Shown here in pieces: positions 51,671 to 59,676 of a stretch of 64,000 bases of DNA; the first letter of the stretch is position 1, and each line of letters begins with the position of its first letter. The stretch lies in NCBI RefSeq assembly GCF_040273735.1, contig NZ_JBELZM010000006.1, forward strand, positions 116,373 to 180,372, written 5' to 3'. The notes beneath the pieces are model-generated. The model was not told where the DNA came from. It worked only from the letters and a program-made list of their open reading frames with translations, and searched no databases. The DNA is from Solibacillus sp040273735. Its GTDB lineage: Bacteria; Bacillota; Bacilli; Bacillales_A; Planococcaceae. Position numbers and translations under genes: made by a program.

Positions 51671-53053
51671 ATGAGTCATTTAGAAAAATTAGATACTTAC
51701 TTTACGGAAAACCGTGATCGTCATTTAGCGGAATTAAATGAATTTTTACGCATTCCTAGTATTTCCGCTTTATCTGAGCATAAGGCAGATATGCTGTCAG
51801 CGGCAAACTGGCTGGCAGACCACTTAAAATCATTAAACATCGAAAACGTATCAGTAGATGAAACAGCTGGTCATCCAGTCGTTTACGGGGATTGGCTTCA
51901 TGCTGAAGGAAAACCGACGATCCTGTTCTACGGTCATTATGATGTACAACCAGTGGATCCACTAAACTTATGGGAAACACCTCCTTTCGAACCGGCTATC
52001 CGTGACAATAAACTGTTTGCGCGTGGTTCCTCGGATGATAAAGGACAAGTGTTCATGCATTTAAAAATGATCGAAGCGTTATTCGCGACAGAAGGTACAT
52101 TACCGGTTAACGTGAAGTTCATTTATGAAGGTGAAGAGGAAATCGGCAGTCCATCTCTTCCAAAGTATACAGAAGACAATAAAGAAAAATTAGCGGCAGA
52201 CTTGATCGTCATTTCCGATACAGGTCTTTATGCTAAAGGAAAACCGGCAGTATGCTACGGCTTACGCGGATTAACAGGTGTGCAAATTGATGTACGCGGT
52301 GCAAAAGGTGATTTGCACTCTGGCCTTTATGGCGGCGGTGTTCAAAACGCGATCCATGCGCTTGCAGAAATTTTAGCATCTTTCCGCGACGAGCATGGGA
52401 CAATTCAAGTGGAAGGCTTCTATGATTCGGTGCGTCCCCTATCTGAAGAAGAGCGACAAGCTTACCGCGATCTGAACTTTGACGAAGAAGCACTAAAAGA
52501 AGAAGTCGGTGTTAAAGAATTATTCGGTGAAGCTGGCTATTCTTACTTGGAACAAACATGGGTACGTCCGACATTGGAAGTGAACGGCGTATTCGGCGGC
52601 TTCTCTGGTGAAGGCATTAAAACCGTATTACCTGCTGAAGCGGGTGCAAAAATTACATGCCGCTTAGTACCGGACCAAGACCCGGAGGAAATTGTTGCAT
52701 TATTGAAAGCACACATTGAAAAGCATAAGCCAACAGGTGTCGAAGTAAAGATTTCTGAATTCGATAAAGGAAAACCTTATCTAACACCGTTTGACCACCC
52801 CGCAATTCAGGCGGCAGGTCGTTCATACGAAAAAGTATATGAAGTACCGACAGCCTATACACGCGGTGGCGGGTCAATCCCGATCGTAGCGGCATTCGAT
52901 GAAATTTTGGGCTTGCCTGTTGTGCTAATGGGCTTCGGTCTTTCAAGCGAAAACTTCCATGCTCCGAACGAACATTTCCATCTGGAAAACTTCGACCAAG
53001 GCCTACGCGTACTTGGCGATTACATGCATGAAGTAGCTACAATTAAATTTTAA
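51671..53053 (+). CDS. M20-family dipeptidase
   Basis: 460-residue zinc metallopeptidase of the CNDP/ArgE-DapE type that splits dipeptides. Metal and catalytic residues are visible in FYGHYDVQPVDP (about 86-97), SSDDKGQVFMHL (about 120-131), YEGEEEIGSP (about 154-163), SDTGLY (about 178-183) and the C-terminal ENFHAPNEHF (about 425-434). The dimerisation lid spans about 195-310. It is probably cytosolic since no signal peptide is present. The RBS is GGGAGG. Confidence 0.88.
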   Translation: MSHLEKLDTYFTENRDRHLAELNEFLRIPSISALSEHKADMLSAANWLADHLKSLNIENVSVDETAGHPVVYGDWLHAEGKPTILFYGHYDVQPVDPLNLWETPPFEPAIRDNKLFARGSSDDKGQVFMHLKMIEALFATEGTLPVNVKFIYEGEEEIGSPSLPKYTEDNKEKLAADLIVISDTGLYAKGKPAVCYGLRGLTGVQIDVRGAKGDLHSGLYGGGVQNAIHALAEILASFRDEHGTIQVEGFYDSVRPLSEEERQAYRDLNFDEEALKEEVGVKELFGEAGYSYLEQTWVRPTLEVNGVFGGFSGEGIKTVLPAEAGAKITCRLVPDQDPEEIVALLKAHIEKHKPTGVEVKISEFDKGKPYLTPFDHPAIQAAGRSYEKVYEVPTAYTRGGGSIPIVAAFDEILGLPVVLMGFGLSSENFHAPNEHFHLENFDQGLRVLGDYMHEVATIKF

Positions 53054-53057
53054 AGAT

Positions 53058-53192
53058 AAAAGTGCTAAAAGCGCCCGTCTAACTCCGAGTTGGCAAAACG
53101 CCACGTCCCTGTGGCATGCCCCCAATGACTCACATCGTGCGAGCCTCTGACATTGGAGGACCCGACGCAAAAGTAAACGCTTCAGCACTTTT
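53058..53192 (+). ncRNA. Multibranched structured intergenic RNA candidate
   Basis: An outer stem AAAAGTGCT (53058-53066) with AGCACTTTT (53184-53192), extended by AAGCG/CGCTT, encloses AACTCCGAGTT (53081-53091), GCCAC/GTGGC (53100-53115), and CCAATG/CATTGG (53122-53127, 53151-53156) around a CTCACA-TCG-TGCGAG hairpin (53129-53143). The sequence words and the TCC/TCG loops recur in the 42.7-kb leader. Confidence 0.5.
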
Positions 53193-53247
53193 GCTCGAGG
53201 GACCGAAATGTCCAAGGCGTTGGCGCTTTAGCCTGGCCTTAAACAAA

Positions 53248-53285
53248 AAAGACTCCAATGCTCACTACAGCATTGGAGTCTTTCT
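53248..53285 (+). terminator. strong terminator after the structured region
   Basis: AAAGACTCCAATGCT (53248-53262) pairs with AGCATTGGAGTCTTT (53269-53283). Confidence 0.85.
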
Positions 53286-53647
53286 AATCCGTACAAGACC
53301 ATATAAAAATAGGGGGGTTTATATGTTGTCGAAGTCAAATACGAGATTTATGAGTAACATAGCATATCAATGAGGGAGCAAGCTTGCCTACCATGCAACC
53401 CGCTCTTCTTGATAAACCAATAATAGCATGTCTCCTTCTATCAAAGAATACGAGGGATCTCATTGTCATATTATGCTCACATTTTCTGTTCACAATTTCT
53501 CAACAAGCGGATATAAAATAGTAATATTTTGATGTTTTTAGTTGATTTCCGATGAATACCTATAATTTATAAGGAAAAATACTCCCCTAATAAGCATTTA
53601 TCACTAAACAAGAAAGAAAGATCATACATGTGCTCAACCTCCATAAC
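53286..53647. other. Intergenic gap, one possible micro-ORF
   Basis: About 360 bp without a normal gene. A 16-codon frame at 53323-53373 is preceded by AGGGGGG at 53311-53317, but its reality is doubtful. The rest shows nothing. Confidence 0.35.
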
Positions 53648-53648
53648 A

Positions 53649-53694
53649 AAAAAACTCATTCATTTTCTCTATAGGAAAATGAATGAGTTTTTTA
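53649..53694. terminator. terminator of ctaB
   Basis: A 19-bp perfect stem (53649-53667 with 53675-53693) with core CTCATTCATTTTC runs into T-rich sequence. Confidence 0.85.
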
Positions 53695-53704
53695 TTCTAC
53701 ATTG

Positions 53705-54601
53705 TTAAAGCACATTTAAAATCATACCAACTGTTGCATAAATAAAAACCGTTCCAAATACAGCCATCATATGGAAGAGCGAGTAGGCAAACATAATATT
53801 TGCCCATTTTTTCTCACCCTGATTTTTGGATGCCGCAATACTCATGCATAGCCAAATGACACCAAGTACAAGAGAAACGATTGTTAAACCTAAGCTAAGC
53901 GGTAAAAACAAAAAGCTCGATAAAATTAGCAGCACGAGATAAATATTTGACTGAATATATGTGCGTTGCTCCCCTTTTGCTACAGGCAGCATCGGGATAT
54001 TAGCCGCGGCGTAATCCTCTTTTTTACGAATGGCAATGGCGTAAAAATGCGGCATTTGCCAAATGACCATAATTAGGAACAGCGCCCATGCAGCCGGATG
54101 CCAAAGATCCGGAGCAACGGCTGCCCAGCCAATCAGTGGCGGCATAGCGCCTGAAATACTGCCAACTTCTGTATTCCAGATCGTACGGCGTTTTGTCCAC
54201 ATTGTATAAGGGACAACATAGAAAAATACACCTAAAAACCCTAACAAAGCAGCTAACGGTGATGCTAAATAAAGAGCCGTACATCCTAGTATTAATAAAA
54301 TCGTCGCAACGATTAGCACTAACTTTGCAGAAAGTTCTCCAGTAACGGTTGGACGTGTTTTTGTACGGGGCATAATCTGATCAATATCCCGATCATATAC
54401 GTTGTTATATGCACCTGCAGCAGCTATAACTGCCGCCGAACCAATAATTGCATAAATAATAGCGGGAATATGTTCAATAAAATTTAATTCATACGTATAC
54501 AGGGCGAGCATTAATGCCGAGATCATCGGAATTAAGTTAGATTTTATAATGCCGGTCTTCACTGCTTGCGCCCACAACTGTCGATTCGATTGCGTTTGCA
54601 T
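53705..54601 (-). CDS. ctaB: Protoheme IX farnesyltransferase (heme O synthase)
   Basis: UbiA-superfamily prenyltransferase of 298 residues that farnesylates heme B to heme O, needed for heme A and cytochrome oxidase. The two Asp-rich motifs are present: NNVYDRDIDQ (about 66-75) and, with RTKTRPTVTG, the first substrate site, and KKEDYAAANIPMLPV (about 194-208) for the second. About seven to nine membrane spans. The ctaA and ctaC-F genes are not adjacent here. Confidence 0.92.
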   Translation of the reverse strand: MQTQSNRQLWAQAVKTGIIKSNLIPMISALMLALYTYELNFIEHIPAIIYAIIGSAAVIAAAGAYNNVYDRDIDQIMPRTKTRPTVTGELSAKLVLIVATILLILGCTALYLASPLAALLGFLGVFFYVVPYTMWTKRRTIWNTEVGSISGAMPPLIGWAAVAPDLWHPAAWALFLIMVIWQMPHFYAIAIRKKEDYAAANIPMLPVAKGEQRTYIQSNIYLVLLILSSFLFLPLSLGLTIVSLVLGVIWLCMSIAASKNQGEKKWANIMFAYSLFHMMAVFGTVFIYATVGMILNVL

Positions 54602-54778
54602 GTTCTTAATCCTACTTCCTAATTAATCACTTTCTCTAGTATAACCTAATCGGGACATAAAGGGTTAGCATCCAGGCTTTTTTCTCATTTTTCCATTTAA
54701 AATGTCGTGATAATGCTGTCACAATTAATCGTTCGAATTGTTGGGCAGACACTTAACGAAACAGTTCATCAATCATTG

Positions 54779-55795
54779 TTATACAGGCTCTTCCCTCTCT
54801 CGGTAAACCCACTTAATAATAGGAAGCACACATAAGAATATAAACAGCAAACGAAACAGCTGGAAAACCGTTACAACGGAAATATCCGCCTTTACCGCAG
54901 CCGCTAACAGCCCCATTTGATCTAGTCCACCAGGTGCCGTACTTAAAAAGCTTGTCGCAAAGCTCAAATCTAAAAACCGGGCGATGAGCAAGCTTGTGCC
55001 GTATGTGAGAATAATCATCGCAACGGTACTGGTCACCCCGCCAATTAAAACTTTCAATGGAAGACGCAATGTTTCCGGCTTTAATAACAGCCCGATATAG
55101 GCGCCTATTAAAATTTGCGCGATATGAAGAACATCACTCGGCATTGTCGGTGCTTCAATCCCAAAAAATTTTAATCCGATGACAATGATGATTGGTGTTA
55201 AAAAGTGCGCGACAGGCAGTTTTAATTTTCTGCCAAGCGGTACGGCAACAGCAGCGAGCAAAATAACCAGAATTACTTGCCAAACGTTCCATGTTAACGG
55301 AATACTCGCACCCCCAACAACGTGACCTGAAACTAAAAAAGGAATGAGCAGCACGACCCCCAACACACGCACAATATGAAAATAAGTGACCGCTGTTAAA
55401 TTGACATCCCCTTCTTCTTCTGCAAACAATACAAGCTGAGACAATCCGCCTGGGACATTGGCAGCGACGGCTGTTTTAAATGAAAGCCCGGTTGAACGTG
55501 CAATGATCCATGCAATACCTAAACAAAATGCAAATAATAGAACATTGACGATGACCATAAAGAACAGCAATGATTTAAAATCGGAAAATAGCGAGAAATC
55601 AAATTGCTGTCCAATTGCGACACCGACGATTATAAGTCCAGTATTGCGTAAGACTGCTGGCCATCTCAGTCGATCTTTTATAAAAAATTGTGCAATTAAT
55701 ACCGAAAAAATAGGACCGATCAGCCATGGAATCGGCAGGGAAAGCGCGGAGAATAGAAGTGCCCCAATAAGTGCAATTACGAATACAAGAAGCAT
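54779..55795 (-). CDS. AbrB-family membrane protein
   Basis: 338-residue membrane protein with about ten spans in two repeats, of the AbrB membrane family (sometimes annotated as putative ammonia monooxygenase, unrelated to the AbrB DNA-binding protein). The repeat motif AANVPGGLSQLVLFAEE (about 113-129) recurs in STAPGGLDQMGLLA (about 284-297). Its function is unproven. The RBS GGGGAGG is strong. Confidence 0.75.
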   Translation of the reverse strand: MLLVFVIALIGALLFSALSLPIPWLIGPIFSVLIAQFFIKDRLRWPAVLRNTGLIIVGVAIGQQFDFSLFSDFKSLLFFMVIVNVLLFAFCLGIAWIIARSTGLSFKTAVAANVPGGLSQLVLFAEEEGDVNLTAVTYFHIVRVLGVVLLIPFLVSGHVVGGASIPLTWNVWQVILVILLAAVAVPLGRKLKLPVAHFLTPIIIVIGLKFFGIEAPTMPSDVLHIAQILIGAYIGLLLKPETLRLPLKVLIGGVTSTVAMIILTYGTSLLIARFLDLSFATSFLSTAPGGLDQMGLLAAAVKADISVVTVFQLFRLLFIFLCVLPIIKWVYREREEPV

Positions 55796-56254
55796 AACTC
55801 CTCCCCTTTTCTTTTGATGAATACGTTCATTTTAACTTAAATTATTTCGTAATGCGAATAACTTAGATAATTTTTAATGCGGTAGAATATGTACAACTCC
55901 AAACATATAAAGCTACTAATTAATAGAAGGCAAAAGAAAATTGTAAGTTTTTTTATAAATAATTATGTATTTTTATACAATATATTTCATCTAATATTGT
56001 TGTTATATAATAACCACTTATTATAATAATATAAGGTTTAACCCACTGTTTTATCATTATGTCACCCACCTCCTACCTCTGTATCAGTACATAAATAATT
56101 CCTCAAAAAATGATTTCTCTTTGCAATTTTGTTTTACAAGTATAATGACATTAGTAAGTATGTAAGCATTTTCATTTGCTATTTTACGTACTTAGTTGCA
56201 TAATGAGGACATAAAGTTACTATAACTTTAAAACAATAATAGAGGTGTTAATAG
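55796..56254. other. Promoter region of the ALDH operon
   Basis: 459 bp of very AT-rich sequence. A -10-like TATAAT is at 56141-56146, followed by an inverted repeat, TAAGTATGTAA (56155-56165) / TTACGTACTTA (56184-56194), at the presumed 5' end of the mRNA. No gene was found. Confidence 0.5.
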
Positions 56255-57775
56255 ATGATCTATGCAAACCCTAATACTGCTGGTGCAGTAGTTAACTTTA
56301 AAGAAAAATACGATAACTTTATCGGTGGCGAATGGGTAGCTCCTGTAAAAGGACAATACCTAGATGTAAAATCACCTGTAACTGGTAAAGTATTTACTTC
56401 AGTTGCACGTTCAACTGAGGAAGATATTGAATTAGCATTAGACGCAGCACATGCAGCTAAAGGTGCCTGGGCACAAACTTCTGTTGCATACCGCGCGAAT
56501 ATTTTAAATAAAATTGCAGACCGCATTGAAGAAAATTTAGAAAAAATTGCTGTTGCTGAAACTTGGGACAACGGTAAAGCAGTACGTGAAACATTAAATG
56601 CTGATATCCCTTTAGTAGTAGATCATTTCCGTTACTTTGCTGGTGCGATTCGTGCACAACAAGGCGGAATTTCTGAAATCGACAACGATACAGTAGCATA
56701 CCACTTCCACGAGCCAATCGGGGTTGTCGGTCAAATTATTCCTTGGAACTTCCCATTATTAATGGCTTCTTGGAAAATTGCTCCGGCATTAGCTGCTGGT
56801 AACGTAATCGTGATGAAGCCTGCTGAACAAACACCAGCTTCAATCATGGTATTAATCGAATTAATTCAAGACTTATTACCAAAAGGCGTATTCAACGTTG
56901 TTAATGGTTTAGGTATTGAAGTTGGTAAACCACTTGCTACAAACCCACGCATTAACAAAGTGGCGTTCACTGGTTCTACTGGAGTAGGTCGTTTAATTAT
57001 GCAATACGCTACAGAGAATATTATTCCTGTGACATTAGAGCTTGGCGGTAAATCACCAAACGTCTTCTTCCCAGACGTAATGGATCATGACGATGAGTAT
57101 TTGGATAAAGCTATCGAAGGTTTAGTAATGTTCGCATTAAACTCAGGCGAAATTTGTACTTGTCCTTCACGTGCATTAGTTCACGAATCTATCTATGACA
57201 AATTCATGGAACGTGTATTAGAACGCGTTAAAGCAATCAAAATCGGTAACCCGTTAGATACAGAAGTAATGATGGGTGCTCAAGCTTCAAATGAGCAATT
57301 ACAAAAAATCTTATCTTACATCGAAATCGGTAAAGAAGAAGGCGCTGAGCTACTTATCGGCGGCTACCAAAACCAATTAGATGCTGACCAAGAAGGCGGC
57401 TACTATGTGGCACCAACAGTATTCAAAGGTCACAACAAAATGCGTATCTTCCAAGAAGAGATCTTTGGCCCAGTTCTTTCTGTAACAACTTTCTCTACTT
57501 TCGAAGAAGCTATGGAAATCGCAAACGACACTGAATTCGGTCTAGGTGCTGGTGTATGGTCACGTAACATGGATACAGCTTACCGCGCTGTACGTGGTAT
57601 CCAAGCTGGTCGTGTTTGGACAAACACTTACCACCAATACCCTGCTCACGCTGCATTCGGCGGATATAAAAAATCAGGTATCGGTCGCGAAAACCACTTA
57701 ATGATGTTAGATCACTACCAACAAACAAAATGTATGTTAGTAAGCTACAATAAAAACGCTCAAGGTTTCTTCTAA
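56255..57775 (+). CDS. NAD-dependent aldehyde dehydrogenase (AldA/ExaC-type)
   Basis: 506-residue ALDH that oxidises aldehydes such as acetaldehyde to acids. VIPWNFP-type IIPWNFPLLM (about 159-168), the NAD loop FTGSTGVGRLI (about 239-249), the catalytic Glu in LELGGKSPN (about 267-275) and the catalytic Cys in NSGEICTCPSR (about 301-311) are present. Codon choice is biased toward preferred codons, suggesting high expression. It is followed by a DUF779 gene, the standard partner of this ALDH subfamily. Confidence 0.9.
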   Translation: MIYANPNTAGAVVNFKEKYDNFIGGEWVAPVKGQYLDVKSPVTGKVFTSVARSTEEDIELALDAAHAAKGAWAQTSVAYRANILNKIADRIEENLEKIAVAETWDNGKAVRETLNADIPLVVDHFRYFAGAIRAQQGGISEIDNDTVAYHFHEPIGVVGQIIPWNFPLLMASWKIAPALAAGNVIVMKPAEQTPASIMVLIELIQDLLPKGVFNVVNGLGIEVGKPLATNPRINKVAFTGSTGVGRLIMQYATENIIPVTLELGGKSPNVFFPDVMDHDDEYLDKAIEGLVMFALNSGEICTCPSRALVHESIYDKFMERVLERVKAIKIGNPLDTEVMMGAQASNEQLQKILSYIEIGKEEGAELLIGGYQNQLDADQEGGYYVAPTVFKGHNKMRIFQEEIFGPVLSVTTFSTFEEAMEIANDTEFGLGAGVWSRNMDTAYRAVRGIQAGRVWTNTYHQYPAHAAFGGYKKSGIGRENHLMMLDHYQQTKCMLVSYNKNAQGFF

Positions 57776-57840
57776 GCCGAAGCGAACGATTAGAGGATGT
57801 GCTTTTATAGTGCATCCTATTTTTTATAGGGAGGATGTTT

Positions 57841-58167
57841 ATGGAAAAGCTAATCGCAACTGAAAAAGCGGTTGAGGTAATTGAGCGGTTAAAAGCGCAG
57901 CATGGAAACTTGGTTTTTGAACAGTCTTCGGGATGCTGTGATGGTACGGTACCGATGTGTTTCCAAGCGGACGGGCACTATATTAGCAGCCAGCTTGTAC
58001 TAATTGGAGAAATTGCAGGTGTTCCTTATTATATTGATAAGCATCAGGCGGAGTATTTAAAGCATATGCAAATTGTTGTTGATGTAATGGAAGGTCGCGG
58101 CGCTTCATTTTCATTGGAGAGCGCTGAAGGCTTTGCTTTTATGATGAAGTCAAAGATAATGGAATAA
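57841..58167 (+). CDS. DUF779-family protein, partner of ALDH
   Basis: 108-residue protein with the DUF779 core ATEKAVEVIERLKAQHG and the Cys pair in SSGCCDGTVPMCF (about 27-39), which could bind metal. The biochemical role is unknown, but the gene is widely found next to ExaC-type aldehyde dehydrogenases. I take the ATG at 57841, 6 nt after GGGAGG; an ATG at 57835 abuts the ribosome site. It lies 65 bp after the ALDH stop. Confidence 0.78.
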   Translation: MEKLIATEKAVEVIERLKAQHGNLVFEQSSGCCDGTVPMCFQADGHYISSQLVLIGEIAGVPYYIDKHQAEYLKHMQIVVDVMEGRGASFSLESAEGFAFMMKSKIME

Positions 58168-58175
58168 TTGCAAAA

Positions 58176-58212
58176 CGCCATCCAGCCGCTTTTATAAGCT
58201 TCTGAATGGCGC
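58176..58212. terminator. hairpin between convergent DUF779 and quorum-sensing genes
   Basis: CGCCATCCAG (58176-58185) pairs with CTGAATGGCG (58202-58211). It ends both transcription units. Confidence 0.7.
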
Positions 58213-58219
58213 CTTTATA

Positions 58220-58309
58220 TTATGATAAAACTGGGGGATAAATTGGGATAGACATTGTCACCAATGCAACACTTAATAATAATAGCGATAATTTAACGTT
58301 TTTTTTCAT
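58220..58309 (-). CDS. Putative exported signalling pre-peptide (29 aa)
   Basis: Tiny gene 20 nt after the RRNPP-type receptor stop. The 29 residues begin with two Lys, a hydrophobic export segment (VKLSLLLLSVALV, about 5-17), then TM and the Pro-rich tail SIPIYPPVLS. AAAGGAG is 9 nt before the ATG, a nearly perfect ribosome site. Size, N-terminal signal, tail and position are those of PapR/NprX/Phr-type signalling peptides that are exported, trimmed and re-imported by Opp. The mature sequence is a guess: probably the last 5-8 residues (around IYPPVLS). Confidence 0.75.
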   Translation of the reverse strand: MKKNVKLSLLLLSVALVTMSIPIYPPVLS

Positions 58310-58329
58310 ATTCTTCGTCTCCTTTATAA

Positions 58330-59544
58330 TTAAATGAATTGGATTGCTTTTTCAAACTTCTTTTCTTGCCGGTAGTACTCGCCCAATAAATAAGAAAACT
58401 GTTGGTGCATTTCTTTAAATTCTTCACTGTTTGCCGTAAACGGAATTAGCCTCCCCTCCAAAAATTCCATCGCTTTCTTTTCTTGTCCACCTAGCAAATA
58501 TAAATAAAAAGAAGCAAATAAATTAAAACTTAATTTTCTCTTACTTTTTGCTTCTTCCTTTAAAATAGTAAAAGTTTTCATACTTTCTTCCTTTTGATCA
58601 AGACGAAATTGCGTCATGCCCAAATTATATAAACAAAATAAATAGTTATCGCTGTTATTTTCCATTAATGAAGCACTTTTCTCAAAGTAAACGAGGGCGC
58701 TTTCATATTCGCCTCTCATTTGATATAAATCCCCTAGATTATGGTATATAGCAGGCAGTAACTGCTGTTGCTGCATCAGTTCAACATTTCTCAGGAGATG
58801 ATCATAAATTTCGATTGCTTCATGAAATACTTTCCCCTGAGCGTAATAAAGAGCAAGCGACATGGATGTATAAATAATTCTCTTAAAATTAAACTGGTCC
58901 TTATAAAAATGCAGTGCTTTTCTCCCGTAAATAATCGCCTGGCTTGGTTCATCGAGCCGTCCCTTTATTAACGAAAAGTGATAGTAAAACTCCCCTTCCA
59001 ATGATCCGAGTTCCGGACTTATCTGAAGTATAGTAGTTAGTTCTACAGCTGCTTCCGCATATTTTCCTCTTGTTAATAAAACTAATGCATAATAGTAAGA
59101 ATGTAAATATCTCTCATGTTGGGAAAAATTTTGACGGTGGGCATTTAGCCACTTCAACTGATGCTCCGCCAATTTATATTCGTTAATAAAAACGTAGTAA
59201 CGTAATTTATAAAGTTCATATAAATAGATCGATTCCGTAAAACCAATAATCTCTTCATATTCATTTAATCGATCCATAGTCTCTTTAGCTTTATCATTTT
59301 CTAGATAATTGATCTGTTTTTGTAAGTCTTTCAATAACTTTATGATATGGTGTTCGCTATTTTCGACGTCATGGCTATTAATGTTCAAACGTTCCAGAAG
59401 TAGACGGATTGTCTCACGGTTTGCTTCTTTATTGTTATTTTCTATTTTACTTAAATGTGGAATTGAGCAAATTCCCGCTGCTACCTCATTTTGAGTCATT
59501 CCCAGCTTTGTACGATAGTACTTTATTAAAGAACCTATTTTCAT
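58330..59544 (-). CDS. RRNPP-type HTH-TPR quorum-sensing receptor (PlcR/NprR-like)
   Basis: 404-residue regulator. An N-terminal Xre-type HTH (IKYYRTKLGMTQNEVAAG, about 7-24, and IPHLSKIENNN) is followed by tetratricopeptide-like repeats from about 95 to the end (EGEFYYHFSLIKGRLDEPSQA, HNLGDLYQMRGEYESALVYF and others). The plan and length are nearest to NprR (about 420 residues) and related PlcR/Rgg proteins, which bind a re-imported peptide. A peptide gene follows on the same strand, and a subtilisin gene is divergent. Peptide specificity and regulon are inferred. Confidence 0.83.
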   Translation of the reverse strand: MKIGSLIKYYRTKLGMTQNEVAAGICSIPHLSKIENNNKEANRETIRLLLERLNINSHDVENSEHHIIKLLKDLQKQINYLENDKAKETMDRLNEYEEIIGFTESIYLYELYKLRYYVFINEYKLAEHQLKWLNAHRQNFSQHERYLHSYYYALVLLTRGKYAEAAVELTTILQISPELGSLEGEFYYHFSLIKGRLDEPSQAIIYGRKALHFYKDQFNFKRIIYTSMSLALYYAQGKVFHEAIEIYDHLLRNVELMQQQQLLPAIYHNLGDLYQMRGEYESALVYFEKSASLMENNSDNYLFCLYNLGMTQFRLDQKEESMKTFTILKEEAKSKRKLSFNLFASFYLYLLGGQEKKAMEFLEGRLIPFTANSEEFKEMHQQFSYLLGEYYRQEKKFEKAIQFI

Positions 59545-59569
59545 TCAAATACCACACCCCTTTAAAAGT

Positions 59570-59584
59570 TAGATAGTTTATCTA
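59570..59584. promoter_or_regulatory. Candidate receptor operator, perfect 6-3-6 inverted repeat
   Basis: TAGATA-GTT-TATCTA lies 26 bp upstream of the receptor start and 92 bp upstream of the subtilisin start, in the only promoter region between them. Confidence 0.5.
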
Positions 59585-59676
59585 GTATACTTAATATTTT
59601 CCCAATAATCAAAAAACTAGTAATGTGATAAATTAAATATGTAATCCAAATATATTTTGAAAAGGGGTCAGGAAAA

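Noticed and set aside
53116..53373. 85-codon plus-strand frame
   Set aside because: It overlaps the structured region and the terminator, and its sequence reflects the hairpins; no proper start signal.
53323..53373. 16-codon micro-ORF after AGGGGGG
   Set aside because: Too short to judge, without a signal sequence or partner; I would not call it a gene without conservation.
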